Source of the DNA: Rhizopus sp. PT2906 | Lineage: Eukaryota > Mucoromycota > Mucoromycetes > Mucorales > Rhizopodaceae | DNA length: 44,359 nt | Assembly: GCA_025529335.1 (NCBI GenBank) | Contig: JAMYHX010000363.1 | Span: forward strand, 1-44,359 | Direction: 5' to 3' | In this document: positions 21,701-33,137 of the stretch, piece after piece | Position numbering within the stretch: position 1 is the first letter of the stretch | How the letters are laid out: each line of letters starts with the position of its first letter | Program-made: the position numbers and the translations under genes | The notes under the pieces: generated by a model | Seen by the model: only the letters and a program-made list of their open reading frames with translations | Databases searched by the model: none | Told to the model about the DNA's origin: nothing

Positions 21701-22769
21701 GGTGGATGCACCAGGAGTATCAATACTTGAATTTTTTAACCATCGTTGCATGGCTTGTCCGGTGAGTTGGATGAGTAAGTCATAGACTTCATCTCTTTTG
21801 AACATATTTGAAAAATGGTGCTATATAATTGTAATTTAGTAAAATAAGATGCATGCATTTTGATTGTGCTTACCTCCTGCTTATCTTTGGTGATGATTCT
21901 CAAGCTGTCATCAAAAATACCTTTTGATCTCTCTTTCTTCAGTTCCTGAATATCCTTTAATTCTATCAATGTTTTTGATTCTAAACCCAATAAGAATGAA
22001 TGAAATCCGATATAATTTTCACTTATATACAGCCATCCTTGTCTAGCTCTGTGTGAACACGAATAATCTACAATCAAAGGTCAACTTTGGTAAAGAGAAA
22101 AAAGACTAAAGGGGAAGGAATATTTACAATTTACAAATCGTTCAGAAGGAGGAATATCGAATATTTGCCTAAATGATCTTGATGCATTTCTAACATTTTC
22201 ATCAGAAGAGAGTTCATCAGTTCCAGAATCTACATTATATCATTGTATCAGCATCATAAACAACCAGTTGTATATATGTATAATAACCTATGGCAGTGAC
22301 AATCATGTTTATCTTTTCAGATACCCAATGCTCTTTATCGATTGGATGATCTATCATCTCTAATTCAGGTATCATATTTTTTTCTATCCAAGTCCATGCC
22401 GTACGTATCGCTTGTTCAGTGTCTGCGACTGCTATCTGTAAACAGACCGTGTTGACTTCTCGTTGAAATAGGATTCGATACGGTGGTTGTTTTGTATCAA
22501 ATCTGTTTTTGAAATGAGTTATTGAATACACTCTAGAAAATAGATACTTACACACTTGCAATAGTACTCATGAGGTTTCTAAACAATGGGTTTCCTGGGG
22601 TTGATGATTTCTGTAGTAAAAAGTTGTCATGTTGTAAGACTGTTGTCCAAAAGGGTGTTAGTGTTATATCTACAGGTGTTGGTAACGTAAAGACCTATTG
22701 AAATGAGTAACATGTCTTGACTATTGTCTTCACTTTTACATTAATGGGTATACTGCTAAACTCTGTCAT
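18752..22769 (-). CDS. GRAM-TBC domain Rab GTPase-activating protein (Gyp2/TBC1D9 type)
   Basis: Thirteen exons: 22740-22769, 22552-22694, 22288-22502, 22128-22229, 21874-22067, 21233-21820, 20944-21178, 20538-20889, 20192-20488, 19985-20135, 19910-19936, 19427-19858 and 18752-19378; 1130 residues, every join in frame. Two GRAM domains (about 164-228 with RARQGWLYISENYIGFHSFL, and about 330-424 with GRVYLSETFMTFESHERL) precede the TBC domain (about 515-760). Both catalytic fingers are present: the arginine in IEKDLNR (Arg574) and the glutamine in GYCQAMN (Gln609). An EF-hand-like loop follows (936-947, DEDKDDVLTSKD). This layout is that of yeast Gyp2/Mdr1 and animal TBC1D8/9, which act on Rab GTPases in Golgi/endosome traffic. 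Exon 11 is just 27 nt. The Rab specificity is inferred from family only. Confidence 0.93.
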
Positions 22770-23298
22770 ATTGAACCCTTTTTTTGTTTGGTGATAATAA
22801 TAAAATGAGAGGCTTTAGTCCAATCATATGCAAATTTTAATACAGCTCTCAATTTGCAGTTTCATGTAACAAGTAATTAAAACTCCAATAAGGTGACAAA
22901 TCAGATCCAATGTAAAAGTCTTTTAGTTATTAGTCTATTAGAAATTTTTTTTAATAATAAAGACATCTTGAAGAAGGGAAATACGAATGATAGTCAACTT
23001 AAGTGTTTATAAAGAACAACAAGTAGTTAAAGTTGTGCACAACTTCAGCTGAAATCGTGCGGAAGTGAAATTACAAGTGTGCAATATTTTTTTTTTTTTT
23101 CTCTTTTTCTTTCTTAAATCCACACTCTTTTTCACTTACGAACTTCTCTTCCTCCCCCTTTTTTTTCTTTTTTTTTTTTTTCTCTTTTACTTATCCCCCC
23201 TTCTTCTCCCCCCTATCCTCTCTTTTTTTTCCTTCCTCTTATTCCCCTTCTTCTCCGCCCTTTTATAATTATTTCCTTTTGTAAATATTATTTACATA
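22770..23298. promoter_or_regulatory. Divergent promoter between the RabGAP (minus) and RRM-R3H (plus) genes
   Basis: 529 bp between divergent start codons. The plus side holds an extreme pyrimidine tract (23086-23279, almost only T and C), the likely leader of the RRM-R3H gene. An ORF inside it (23065-23268) is a by-product of that composition. No particular motif is claimed. Confidence 0.5.
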
Positions 23299-24666
23299 AT
23301 GTCCACCCCTCTCATGTCTGAAAATATCATGTCTCGTTCCCGTTCTTCTTCATTTAGACGAGTGTATAGAAATAAGGTGACTTGTTTTTATATTTATTTG
23401 GCTATTGTTTATGTTTAACCCTTTGAAAACTTAGGATATTGGAAGCGCACCCAACTCTAGACCCTCTTCCCGCCCTTCATCTCGACCACCTTCTCGTCCT
23501 GCTTCACGACCTGTCTCACCCACTCCTGTTAATCCTGCAGATTCGGATGATATTATTCCTACTGCTATTGTTATCAAAAACATCCCATTTTCAGTAAAGA
23601 AGGATGCTCTTTTAGAAAAACTTGTAAGTGGCAAGGGTTTAGTGTGATGTTTAACTCATCCTACTTTAGAAATCGCTTGGTGTTCCCGAAGCATATGCTT
23701 TTAACTATCATTTTGATAATGGTATTTTCCGTGGCCTTGCCTTTGCCAACTATCGTACGCCCGAGGAAACAGATATGGTAGTGAATACGGTGAATGGTCT
23801 TGAAATTGGTGGCCGTAAATTACGAGTAGAGTATAAAAAGATGCTGACAGAAGCTGATATCAACAAGAAAAAGGAAAGGGAATCATCACAACCAAACTCA
23901 CCTTTACTAAGCGAGCGAAAATTACCCGCATCACCTACTACTGCTACTGCTACTACAACAGCTAGTGGCACAGTAGCCGCTTCTGATGAAGGCAAGTCAC
24001 GATCCCCGTTTTTGTTTTATAACTCATATTTCTGTTTTTAGATGCCCTTGATTTGAATGACCCTAATGTACTTGAATTATACAGTTATCTCTTACTTTTC
24101 CGCAATGACCCCAACAGCACAGAACTTGCTTTACCAAAATCATTTTCTGCTAAAGAACGCCGAGATGCACACTTGATTGCTGATAGGCTTGGCTTGGCTC
24201 ATTATTCTGAAGGATTTGGACCTGATCGACAAGTGATTATTGAAAAGAGAGGCAATACGCCTGCCCCCATCATGAGAGTAAGAGTCGGCTTTTTTTTTCT
24301 TTCTTTACATTGACTCATTTTATTGTTAGCTTCACCAAAAGAGTTCTCGACCCAACTTAAGACAAAGCCCAAGTCGTGAAAGATTAAGTAACGGAAATAC
24401 GAGCAGTAACAGTAGTCCAGAAAAGGGCAGCTATAGGAAATCAATGATGTAAGTGTGAATTTTGTTTATGCATAAAGTAGTACTAACACACCCTTTCCTA
24501 TAGGAGCACAAGCACTACAGCTGATGACGCTTCCTCAGACACTATCACTTTTCATCCTATACGTCAACCCAAAGGACCTGAGCCAGGAAAGAACTTTGCT
24601 TCTCGTGCAAATGAACTCGAAGTTGAACAGTTGACTGACAAGCTTACATCGCTGCTTAAACAATAA
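23299..24666 (+). CDS. RRM and R3H domain RNA-binding protein (Pin4/Cip-like)
   Basis: Six exons (23299-23376, 23435-23623, 23670-23991, 24042-24277, 24330-24448, 24504-24666) give 368 residues. An arginine/serine/proline-rich N-terminus (SRPSSRPPSRPASRPVSP) leads to one RRM (about 68-150; RNP-2 AIVIKNIP, RNP-1-like FRGLAFANY). After a low-complexity linker comes an R3H domain (about 213-268) with the RRDAH motif. RRM plus R3H in this order is found in fission-yeast Cip1/Cip2 and budding-yeast Pin4, cytoplasmic post-transcriptional regulators linked to stress response and checkpoint signalling. The third intron starts GCAAGT instead of GT (23992); only that choice keeps the downstream frame. 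The C-terminus is Ser-rich and ends in a Leu-rich helix (LTDKLTSLLKQ). Confidence 0.9.
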
Positions 24667-24846
24667 ACAATAAAATATGAAAAATGTATCTTACTAAAAA
24701 AAGGGTGCCATGGCAATTAATCCACTGTCCAATCAGATTTAACCTATTGTTTTATGCTTGTTTTCCCTAAAAGTCAACTGTGCTTGAGCCAGCTCTTTAT
24801 TTATATATCTTTTTTTTTTTTCTTTCTTTTTATTACCATTACCAAC

Positions 24847-27798
24847 ATGTCTTGGGAATCATTATTAACACCACAAGAAACAAGATTATACTCACATTTA
24901 TTTCAAACTGTCAGCAAGACGCAGGAAGGCATTGTGACAGGCGCTGAAGCTGTTCGCTTTTTTGCTACCTCAGGTGTACCTACTGAGATACTTTCAGAGG
25001 TATTGTGTATAAAAGTATATATATATATACTTTAAAATGCTCATCAGTTCATTCAGATTTGGGAAGCTGCAGATAGAGATAAAGTGGGCTATTTGACACC
25101 AGAAACCTTTGCAATAGCCTTAAAACTGATCGCATGTGCTCAACATGGGAAAGAGGCTGTAGAACCCGTTTTGGCAACTCGTAAGTGCCATGGCCGAATG
25201 CCAAGCATTTCTTACTTACTCTTTTCTAAAAAGGTGTTCCTCTCCCACAGTTTGATGGCGTAGTTGCGCCCAGTCCCATGATTGCCAATAACAGTGCTCT
25301 TGACATACCCATTACAGCTGCAGAGCGTGAAAAATACGCCAGTATCTTTAGAGTACATCAACCTGTGAATGGTATCATGGATGCAGAGACAGCTAGAAAT
25401 GTCTTTTTGAAATCAAAGTTACCTGTAGACACTCTAAGTCAGATATGGTAACCACGCATGATTGAATGAAACTATCCATTGACTGAACAAAACGTTGGTT
25501 TGTAATAGGAATTTGGCTGACGTTCGTCAATCAGGCACTTTAAACGAAGCGGAATTCATTATCGCTATGCATTATATTGCTAAACTTATGGATGGCACCT
25601 TAAAAGCATTACCGGATAAATTACCACCTGCCGTGTTCCAATCTGCTACCGGTTCCGCAACTCAATCACCTCTTGTCCGTAATATGGCCTCTCCAGCAAT
25701 AACACGCCAGGCCAGTATCATGACACCACCTCAGCGAGCGAGAACAATTGACTCTTTGGGCAGTTTAGCTTTTGGTGCTCCCCCTGCCACGGGGAGTATT
25801 GATCTCGATTGGGATGTGACTCCACAAGAAAGACAGCAATTCAACGTTTACTTTGACAAGATCGACTCTGCTCATTCAGGTTATATTCAGGGTAAAGAAG
25901 CTGTTGAGTTTTTTAAAAATTCAAGACTTCCAGAGTCTGAATTGGCTCATATTTGGGATCTATCAGACACACAACAACGTGGCAGCTTATCCCGTGATGA
26001 ATTTGCGGTTGCTATGCATCTCATTCATAAACGGCTACGTGGTGGAGTATTACCGCAAACTCTACCGAGATCACTGATACCACCCAGCCAAAGACAACAA
26101 AACAACGTATTTGCATCTCCTGCTTTTGTAGCTGCATCTCCAGCACCAGTTGCCTCTGTTCTTGATACAAATAATGATTTACTTGGTGATTTTGGAAATG
26201 ATCAGGTGGCAACAGAAACGAATCAAGTGAACCTGCTACAAAATCAGATTACCTCCATGTCTTCACAGACAGCAAGTTTGAAGAACCAAAAGATATCCAC
26301 CGAGAACGCTCTGGAGCAGTTAACTCAGCAAAGAAAACATCTGGAAGCTCAGATGGTAGATGTAAAGGCAGAGCATGAGAATGTGGTAAAGGAACTCAAT
26401 GAGCTACAAGAGCAAGTACGACGAGAAGAAGCTGAATGGAATAGAGTTCGCTCTGAATACAATGCTGCTCAGCAACAGCTAGTTGCCGTTCAAAATGAGA
26501 CAGCGCAAGTTAATCAGACACTGGAGAATGGACGCGCGGAAACAGAAAGTCTTAAACGACGCATATTTGAAATTCAAGAAGAAACAAAAAGAGTCAATGC
26601 TGAATTAGATAAACTGCGTGCACAATCAAAGCAGCAAGGTATGATGTTGGATATCAACAGACGACAGGTGACAGCGGCCGAGCAGGATAGAGCATTAGCA
26701 GAGCGTAATTTGCAAGATTATAAGGTAGCTGCTGGTTTGACCAATGAGATAGAAGACTCTAGCGATGATGAAAGCGTAGAAGAACAGAAAGAACCACTCC
26801 CTCAACCAACACCATCTGCTGTTTCAACCCCAGCTTTAGACAATCTCTTTGGTAGTCCCTCAGTACAAACTTCTGATAAACATGTGACCTCTCCATTTGA
26901 CGAGTTCGCAGAATCTATAACAAAAGGTAATACCTTTGAAAATCCCCAAAACAACGTATCAGCTTCCCAAGATGACTTTGACGCTATCTTTGGCACTATG
27001 AGTATTAGCACGCCTGCAGCAGATACCCCTGCTCATGCGTTTGATCCTACTCAATGGCCCACAAGTCCTACATCGGTCACTACGAAGTCCTCTCGAGGTC
27101 CTCCTCCCCCTCCCCCTCCTCAAAGCAGACATCACAGACAAACATCCATAAGTTCTATAGCGTCTTCTACTGTTGGAGCAAAGAAACAGCGTGCTCCCCC
27201 TCCACCTCCTCCTGCTATTGCCCCTTCTTCTTCTTCAACTGCATTAGAGAAGATTGCAGATGCTAAAGAAGAGCAAAATGATGAAGATGATTTTGAAGCT
27301 GCCTTTTCTGGAAAGCTTCCTGAAGCAAAGATTGTAACTAAGGATGATCAATTTGCCGACTTTGATGATGCATTTAGCGTTTTTGAGACGAACAAATCTG
27401 CTCACAATGTCAAGCCAGCCGTGGTCAGCCCCAACGATGACTGGACTGCTGCGTTTGAACCTTTCAAGTCTGAACAAAAGAAGCCTGAAGAACCAAAGGT
27501 AAATGATGATTGGGATTCTATCTTTGGCGTTTCGAGCGCTCCCGCCAATAATACAGCTTCTGTAACTCAACATGTAACGGGATTTGACGATTCGTTTTCA
27601 AACTTTGCTGATGATTTTGGAAAACAAAAGGCACCCAAATCACCTCCCGCTGCACAGACTACAACACCAGTAGGAGATAAAGTACAGGATTTAATAAAGA
27701 TGGGGTTTGGCGAAAAGGAAGCCAAGGATGCTCTGAACCGATATGATCAAGATTTGGAGAAGGCAAGCAACTTTTTACTGGACCAAACATCAAAATAA
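24847..27798 (+). CDS. EDE1: Ede1/Eps15-like EH-domain endocytic scaffold
   Basis: Four exons (24847-24999, 25057-25180, 25234-25447, 25509-27798) give 926 residues. Three EH domains lie at about 8-95, 120-205 and 262-355 (for example HIWDLSDTQQRGSLSRDEFA). A coiled coil follows at about 400-578, then a proline-rich stretch with two polyproline runs, repeated acidic DDDFEAAF/FADFDDAF/WDSIFG motifs, and a C-terminal UBA domain (about 886-924, LIKMGFGEKEAKDAL). This is the architecture of Ede1, an early-arriving endocytic scaffold that binds NPF-containing adaptors, ubiquitin and adaptor complexes at the plasma membrane. The first intron (25000-25056) lies inside EH1 and the third (25448-25508) inside EH2. 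Length is somewhat below the yeast protein. The gene starts 180 bp after the RRM-R3H stop on the same strand. Confidence 0.95.
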
Positions 27799-28015
27799 GC
27801 AACAGGGAAAGTATATCAAAAAACTGAAGGGACCAGTTTGCAAAGAGAAATTTCAAAAATGATACCTATTTTTGTGGCTAAAATAAAACTTATTTGACAG
27901 AGACTAAACTATTTTGGGAAAAGTATTGTGTTTGAGCAGCGGTTTGCATAAATTTTATGTTTGTATTTAAAAACGCTCTTTCTTTGTCTTTTTTTAAAAC
28001 ATAATTTTTTGTTAT

Positions 28016-28732
28016 ATGTCGCTCCCACGTAAAGCTTTGATCGCAATCAGTAGTTATAATGAACCATTTTACCCTGATGGCAAAAGAACGGGTCTCTTCT
28101 ATACCGAAGCACTTCATCCTTATCAAGCTTTGATCAAGGCTGGTTTTGAAGTAGACCTTGCTACAGAGACTGGCACTTTTGGCATGGATGAACATTCTAC
28201 AAGCAAAGAATTTCTTACGGATGAAGATTAACGAATCCTAAATGACCCTAAGCATCCATTTAATGTTTTGCTAAACAGCCATCTATACAAAGCATCCAAT
28301 CTGGACCCTAAGCAGTACGGCCTCATTTTTGCTTCTGCTGGTCACGCTACCTTGTACGATTATCCTCATGCTCGTGGCCTTCAGAGCATTGCTGAAGATA
28401 TCTATGAACGAGGCGGTGTAGTTGCTGCAGTCTGTCATGGCCCCGTCCTTCTGCCAGGCGTCAAGGACAAAAAGACAGGCAAGTCTATTATTGAAGGCAA
28501 AACTATCACAGGATTTGCTGACAAGGGCGAGCTCGACATGAACATCATGGATAAGATCAAGGGAGACAAGGTAGCAACGGTTGAAGAAAGTACGACGGCT
28601 GTTGGAGCTCAGTATGTTCCACCGCCTACACCATTTGCAGATTTCCACAAGGTGGATGGTCGCGTTGTTACAGGCTCAAACCCTGCTTCGGCATATTCTA
28701 CTGCCGAAGCAGCCATCAAAGTGTTTGGATAA
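28016..28732 (+). CDS. DJ-1/PfpI family protein (Hsp31/glyoxalase III type) with an in-frame TAA
   Basis: The reading frame starts MSLPRKALIAISSYNEPFYP and runs 238 codons to TAA at 28730, but codon 72 is TAA (28229-28231). The frame is identical before (LTDED) and after (RILNDPKHPFN) the stop, so one codon is changed rather than a base gained or lost. Everything else looks intact: the family glutamate (FYTEALHPY), the nucleophile elbow AAVCHGP with the cysteine and the following histidine, and a full-length C-terminus (AAIKVFG). Hsp31-type enzymes convert methylglyoxal to lactate and act as stress chaperones. No GT-AG intron spans the stop without deleting the conserved core. It may be a young pseudogene, a sequencing error, or a readthrough product. 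Translation to the first stop would give a 71-residue fragment without the active cysteine. Confidence 0.75.
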
Positions 28733-29671
28733 AGCGAATCATAGGCAATCTCCTCTTCCCCCCCCCCTCTCTTGTAACACTTATTCTCACCCCCTTTGTT
28801 TACATCACCAGTAATAAAGTCGTGAACAAGTACCATAAATTACAAACAAATATGCACAAAATAAACTTTTCTATTTTGCTTTTTGTGGAGAAATAGTAGA
28901 ATTTATTTGGATCTAAGCCATGTTAGACTGCCAATAGCTGTAACATCACCTTATATTCTCCTAATTGACCTGAAGTTCCCCTTTTTTGCCGAGGACAAAA
29001 GGTATACTTAATGGTTAATTAAAGATAGAAGGGGAAAAAAGAAAAGAAAAAGTTGTGAGAGGAAATCAAAAAATGTCATCATTTAGCCACATATTCATAT
29101 GCGGAAAAAGTGTAATAGCCTCAGAGAGCTTAATGGCACTGCTTTCTTGATTTACGTCAGACAAGATGAAAAGGAAAAACAAATGTAGGCTTTTTAAAGT
29201 AACGAATATAGACGCTCCCTTTCTAATAGAAAAAGAAAGTCAACTAAAATGGCCATACAATGCTCTGTTACTGTCATGTTTGTGCAAAATAGATCAATGT
29301 GTATATTCCGTAACCATCTTTTTGTTGCTGTAACCATGGCTACGAGAATGTATCTTCATGATACCACTATTGGGTTTATTACTATTGTTTCTGGTCTTTA
29401 TCAATTGTCAATAGTTTAGCCATTGTTGGCTAGTATAATCACCTGTCAATTGACTGGCATATCTCCTTGAAAAGGAACCCACATTTTTAAATGCTCCTTT
29501 TTACAAAAAAGATAAATTACTGTGTCAATTATAGACTAAATGCCCTTACGTTTGACTATCTTCTTTTATTCTTTTTTTCTTTTTTTTTCTATCTGAATTC
29601 GCTTTATTTTGGCGATTTTTACATTTACGAATAATATCAATTAATAATAATTAGCATTTCTTATTTATTCA
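28733..29671. other. Spacer between the DJ-1-type and DEP-RGS genes
   Basis: About 940 bp with no supported gene. It begins with a C/T run (28752-28770) in the 3' end of the DJ-1-type gene and closes with T-rich, then AATAA-rich sequence (29560-29660) that forms the DEP-RGS promoter and leader. No repeats or RNA genes were recognised. Confidence 0.45.
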
Positions 29672-31688
29672 ATGACTCCTTACCCTCAGCCTTTAGCATA
29701 TACATCAATGATAAAGTTCACTATTGACGGTCGTCCTAGTGTAGATGTATGTATACCATCGTCAATTACTGCCTTACTAAATCTTTTCTCTCTAGGATAT
29801 CCATGAACTCTTCTCGACAATGATGGCCCAAATTACACCAACAACCAATCGACACGTGCTTCGGTCTTACCCAAATACCTTTACATCAGAAGAAGCTATC
29901 AAGCAATTGGGCTCTCTAACATTTTCAAAATCTTCTAGTTACTCTAATTTTGCTTCATTTACCACAATCACGTTTAACATGGGAAGAGACATGGCCAAGG
30001 CTCTACTTCAGCAATTTCTCTGGACTCGATTGATTGAAAGCGCTGTTGAACCTCAGAACCGCTCTTACCGTGATAAAGGCCTCTGGAGAGTCAAATCAAA
30101 AGGTTTATGTGTACTTCAAGACTTTTGCTCAAGGACAAAATCTGACATCTCTATATTTAAAAAGCATGTCATGGCCGATGCAGAATCGCTGTTCCTTATC
30201 AGTATTGAAAGACTGCCGCACAATGATCGTATTAATCGTAATCGAAGATACATGTCTTTTCTGTTTGCAATTATGATAGCTAGCCTGCCACTTAAAGGTA
30301 ACAACCGCGAAAGGCAAGGTGAACTTTCTTCTTTCTTGGGAAGTCATGGAAAGCTAGACTCATGTACCGAAGCTATGCGCGAATTTGGCATACATGATAC
30401 ACTAAAAGCTTTGAGAACCCCCTCAATTTGTTCAAGCAACTTCTCATCGCTCGAAAGCAAGTATTCCGGATGCAGGGTGTCCTTTTCGGATTTTTTCCCC
30501 CACATCAACATCCTCCCAAATGATTTACTTTTAGGCTTGGAACATGCTCATGGTATACACTCTCAGCAACATCAATCGCTCATCAATAACCTGAGCCCAT
30601 CATCATCCAACAAGTTCAAAATGCGGGCCATCTTCTCCTCTGCGTTATGCTGTAACTGGTTAGTCGAGTCTTGTACGATAGCATCCAACGACGAAGCTGA
30701 AAATCTCATGACAGAATTCTTAAAGCTCGGATGGATCACGTTTTTCGATAACAAGCATGGTCACCTTCAAGAGATTGAGTCGTCAAAATCCATTATTTTG
30801 AAGCTTACAAAACCAGGAATGAAAACTGTCATTGAGGTTTCCTTAAACCAGTACAATATCATGAAAGCTTCTATGAAAGCGCCAGGTCTTTCTTGTCGAT
30901 CATCATCCATCTCCTCTTCTTGTGACACAAGCTTACCTTCCAGCTTGGCGTTCACTGACGATAAGGAGACAAGTATCAGTCCAGTATCTTCACGCTTAAA
31001 CACATCTGTGACGGACTACTCCTCAACACAGTCTTTCAGAAAGTCCTTGTCAGAAATATCAACGCCTCCCCTAACGCCGACTATGCCTACGTTTGAACCA
31101 AAAGAGAGTACCTCAGCTAAACTCAAGTCTGTCTTAAAGGATCCTCACCTAAGATCACTCTTTTGTGACTTTTTAGGACACAATTTCTGTGAAGAAAACC
31201 TGAATTTTTGGATCGATTATGACAGCTTATGTCGACGCTGTAGTAATCTTGCTCTGATGTCGTCGTCAGACCAGCGCCAGCTTTTGGAGGATGCGTACTT
31301 ACTATGGGAAACATATTTAGGACCAGAGGCAAGCTATGAACTGAATATTGAGCACAACTTAAGGGAGGAAATGGCAGAAGAAATTTCACACATGGTCACT
31401 GTTGTTCATACTCCAGGAAAACTCAGTCCAACGGTTGTTGTTTCAGCTTTTTCAGCGTATCAAAGCTTACTAACTATCCTCAGATGGTTTGATAAAGTGA
31501 ACGATCATGTATTCAAGCTGATGGCCACAGATTCGATACCAAAATTCATAAAATCATCACAATATAAACAATATATTCCAGATAACCAAGCAGCGCCTGT
31601 TTCAGTTGAACTCGATGAGTTTCCATCACCTCCTTCAAGACAAGACTCCAAGCAGAATAGTATAGAAGTCTCATATTTTTCGCTATGA
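29672..31688 (+). CDS. DEP-RGS regulator of G-protein signalling (FlbA/Sst2 type)
   Basis: Two exons (29672-29746, 29796-31688) give 655 residues. The N-terminal fungal DEP/RGS region (DIHELFSTMMAQ, then TFTSEEAIKQLGSLTFS) is followed by one DEP domain at about 87-170 and a second at about 300-370 (NWLVESCTIASNDEAENLM). A Ser-rich linker follows, then a C-terminal RGS domain at about 467-607 (LKDPHLRSLFCDFLGHNFCE, then ENLNFWIDY). FlbA and Sst2 speed GTP hydrolysis by G-alpha subunits and are placed at receptors through their DEP domains; in fungi they tune pheromone, nutrient and sporulation signalling. The length fits the family (about 650-720). The first exon is needed: it supplies the start and joins in frame (GAT|GTATGT...CTCTAG|GAT). 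Confidence 0.93.
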
Positions 31689-33137
31689 TTATAATCAATG
31701 CTTGCTTTATTATTCATTATAATGTTACTGTATGATATCAATAAACAATAATTCACACTGCCAACTTTTTCGAATTGTGCTCCTTTCAAATTTCCCCTTT
31801 TTTCTTTTATTGCTAATATGCGGAAATATTTGGGGCTAGAGAGCATAAACATGTTCTGGTTTCAAATAACAAATAAACCATAAAAGGTAATCAGTGTTTA
31901 AATGTAAGGGATATTCTTAAATCAGAAACCACCTTGCACAATTGCCCATTTTCTAGTACATTCGAATGCCTTCATTTTGCCCTTGCATTATAAAGTTCCA
32001 TGTTGTATAAAAATGAATAACACGAGAAAATAGTTACATGCAGTAAAATTAAAAAAAGAACAAAGGTTGCACTGACAATGGTATATTAAATCATAAAGAC
32101 TTTCTTTTTATTCCTTGTCTTTACACACCGCTTTAATAAATCATTTGTAATTCCATGACTTTTTGTTGATTAATAACTTTAATGAAGTTAAAAAAATCAT
32201 ACGATTATGCAACAGGGGATTCAGTGAACCCTTTTCAGAAAATCAGTTCTAAGTGTACGGACTGTGATTTTTTTACTTTGCGAAGAATCTTTTATTTTGC
32301 GAACAATCGTTATATATTGACATAGTCAAACCATTGGATCCTTTCCCAAAAGGTAGAAATGCATAGAAAAAGTTAAGTAATAAAGTGGAAAAAAAAAATA
32401 GGTCAGGTGTATTATAGAATATGACAAGCAAAATTTCAAAATGTATGCCAAAATTCATGTAAGAAAAAGGAAATATGATTCATGCACTTCCTGCTTAGAA
32501 GACTATATCTTGGCTCTATTTATAGGACGTTTTGTTTATAGTCTAACCTGTAGTTGCTTTATCAACCATATCTTGAAGGACTTTGTTAGTTCGATTACAT
32601 ATCGCAAAATCGATCAACTTCTTAATATGTTATTAAAGAAATTTACTAAAACGCGCATCCGCAAGATATCCACACGTCTTTGCGTTTTTGACAGTTAGCA
32701 ACAAGTACACGCTTTGAATGCTTGGTAGACGATTTTACTCATGTCCCAAACGAGAAAGAACAACGCTAGGATGTCTTTATTAATACACCATAAAAAAAGA
32801 TTGCATCCACCAAAAGTATACTGATGAAGCTTTTAAAATAAAGACTGGATTGGCACAACAATCGGATCATGTAAAGCAACTGACAAGGGGCTTTGGCAAA
32901 GAATGGACCAATTGTACTCTTTCAATCTGTGTTTCAAGTCGATACGATTCAGATGGGCCTTACCAAGAAAAGAGACACTGGGTTTAATTTAGAGTAAAAT
33001 GATTTCCATATAGAGTAAACAGAGAGTACTCAGTCATTGGTTGAAAAGGCTAATTCAGATCTGAAAGATTTTTTTTTATACGAGTATTTCTATTTTTTTG
33101 TTGCTTTTCTTTTTTTTTCGGATGATATCCATTAAAC
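31689..33137. other. Gene-poor spacer with possible coding relics
   Basis: About 1.45 kb, AT-rich. One plus-strand ORF (32441-32698, 85 codons, MYAKIHVRKRKYD) and stretches of protein-like sequence in different frames at 32700-33000 (FECLVDDFTHVPNEKEQR in one frame, IHQKYTDEAFKIKTGLAQQS in another) suggest a decayed coding unit. I cannot name a family. The last 60 bases are T-rich and form the leader of the permease gene. Confidence 0.3.

Noticed and set aside
27846..27855. GAA-AT-TTC pair (AGAAATTTCA) about 160 bp before the Hsp31-type gene, as a heat shock element
   Set aside because: Only two units, no third nGAAn in phase, and it lies in the Ede1 3' region. Such pairs are common by chance in AT-rich DNA.
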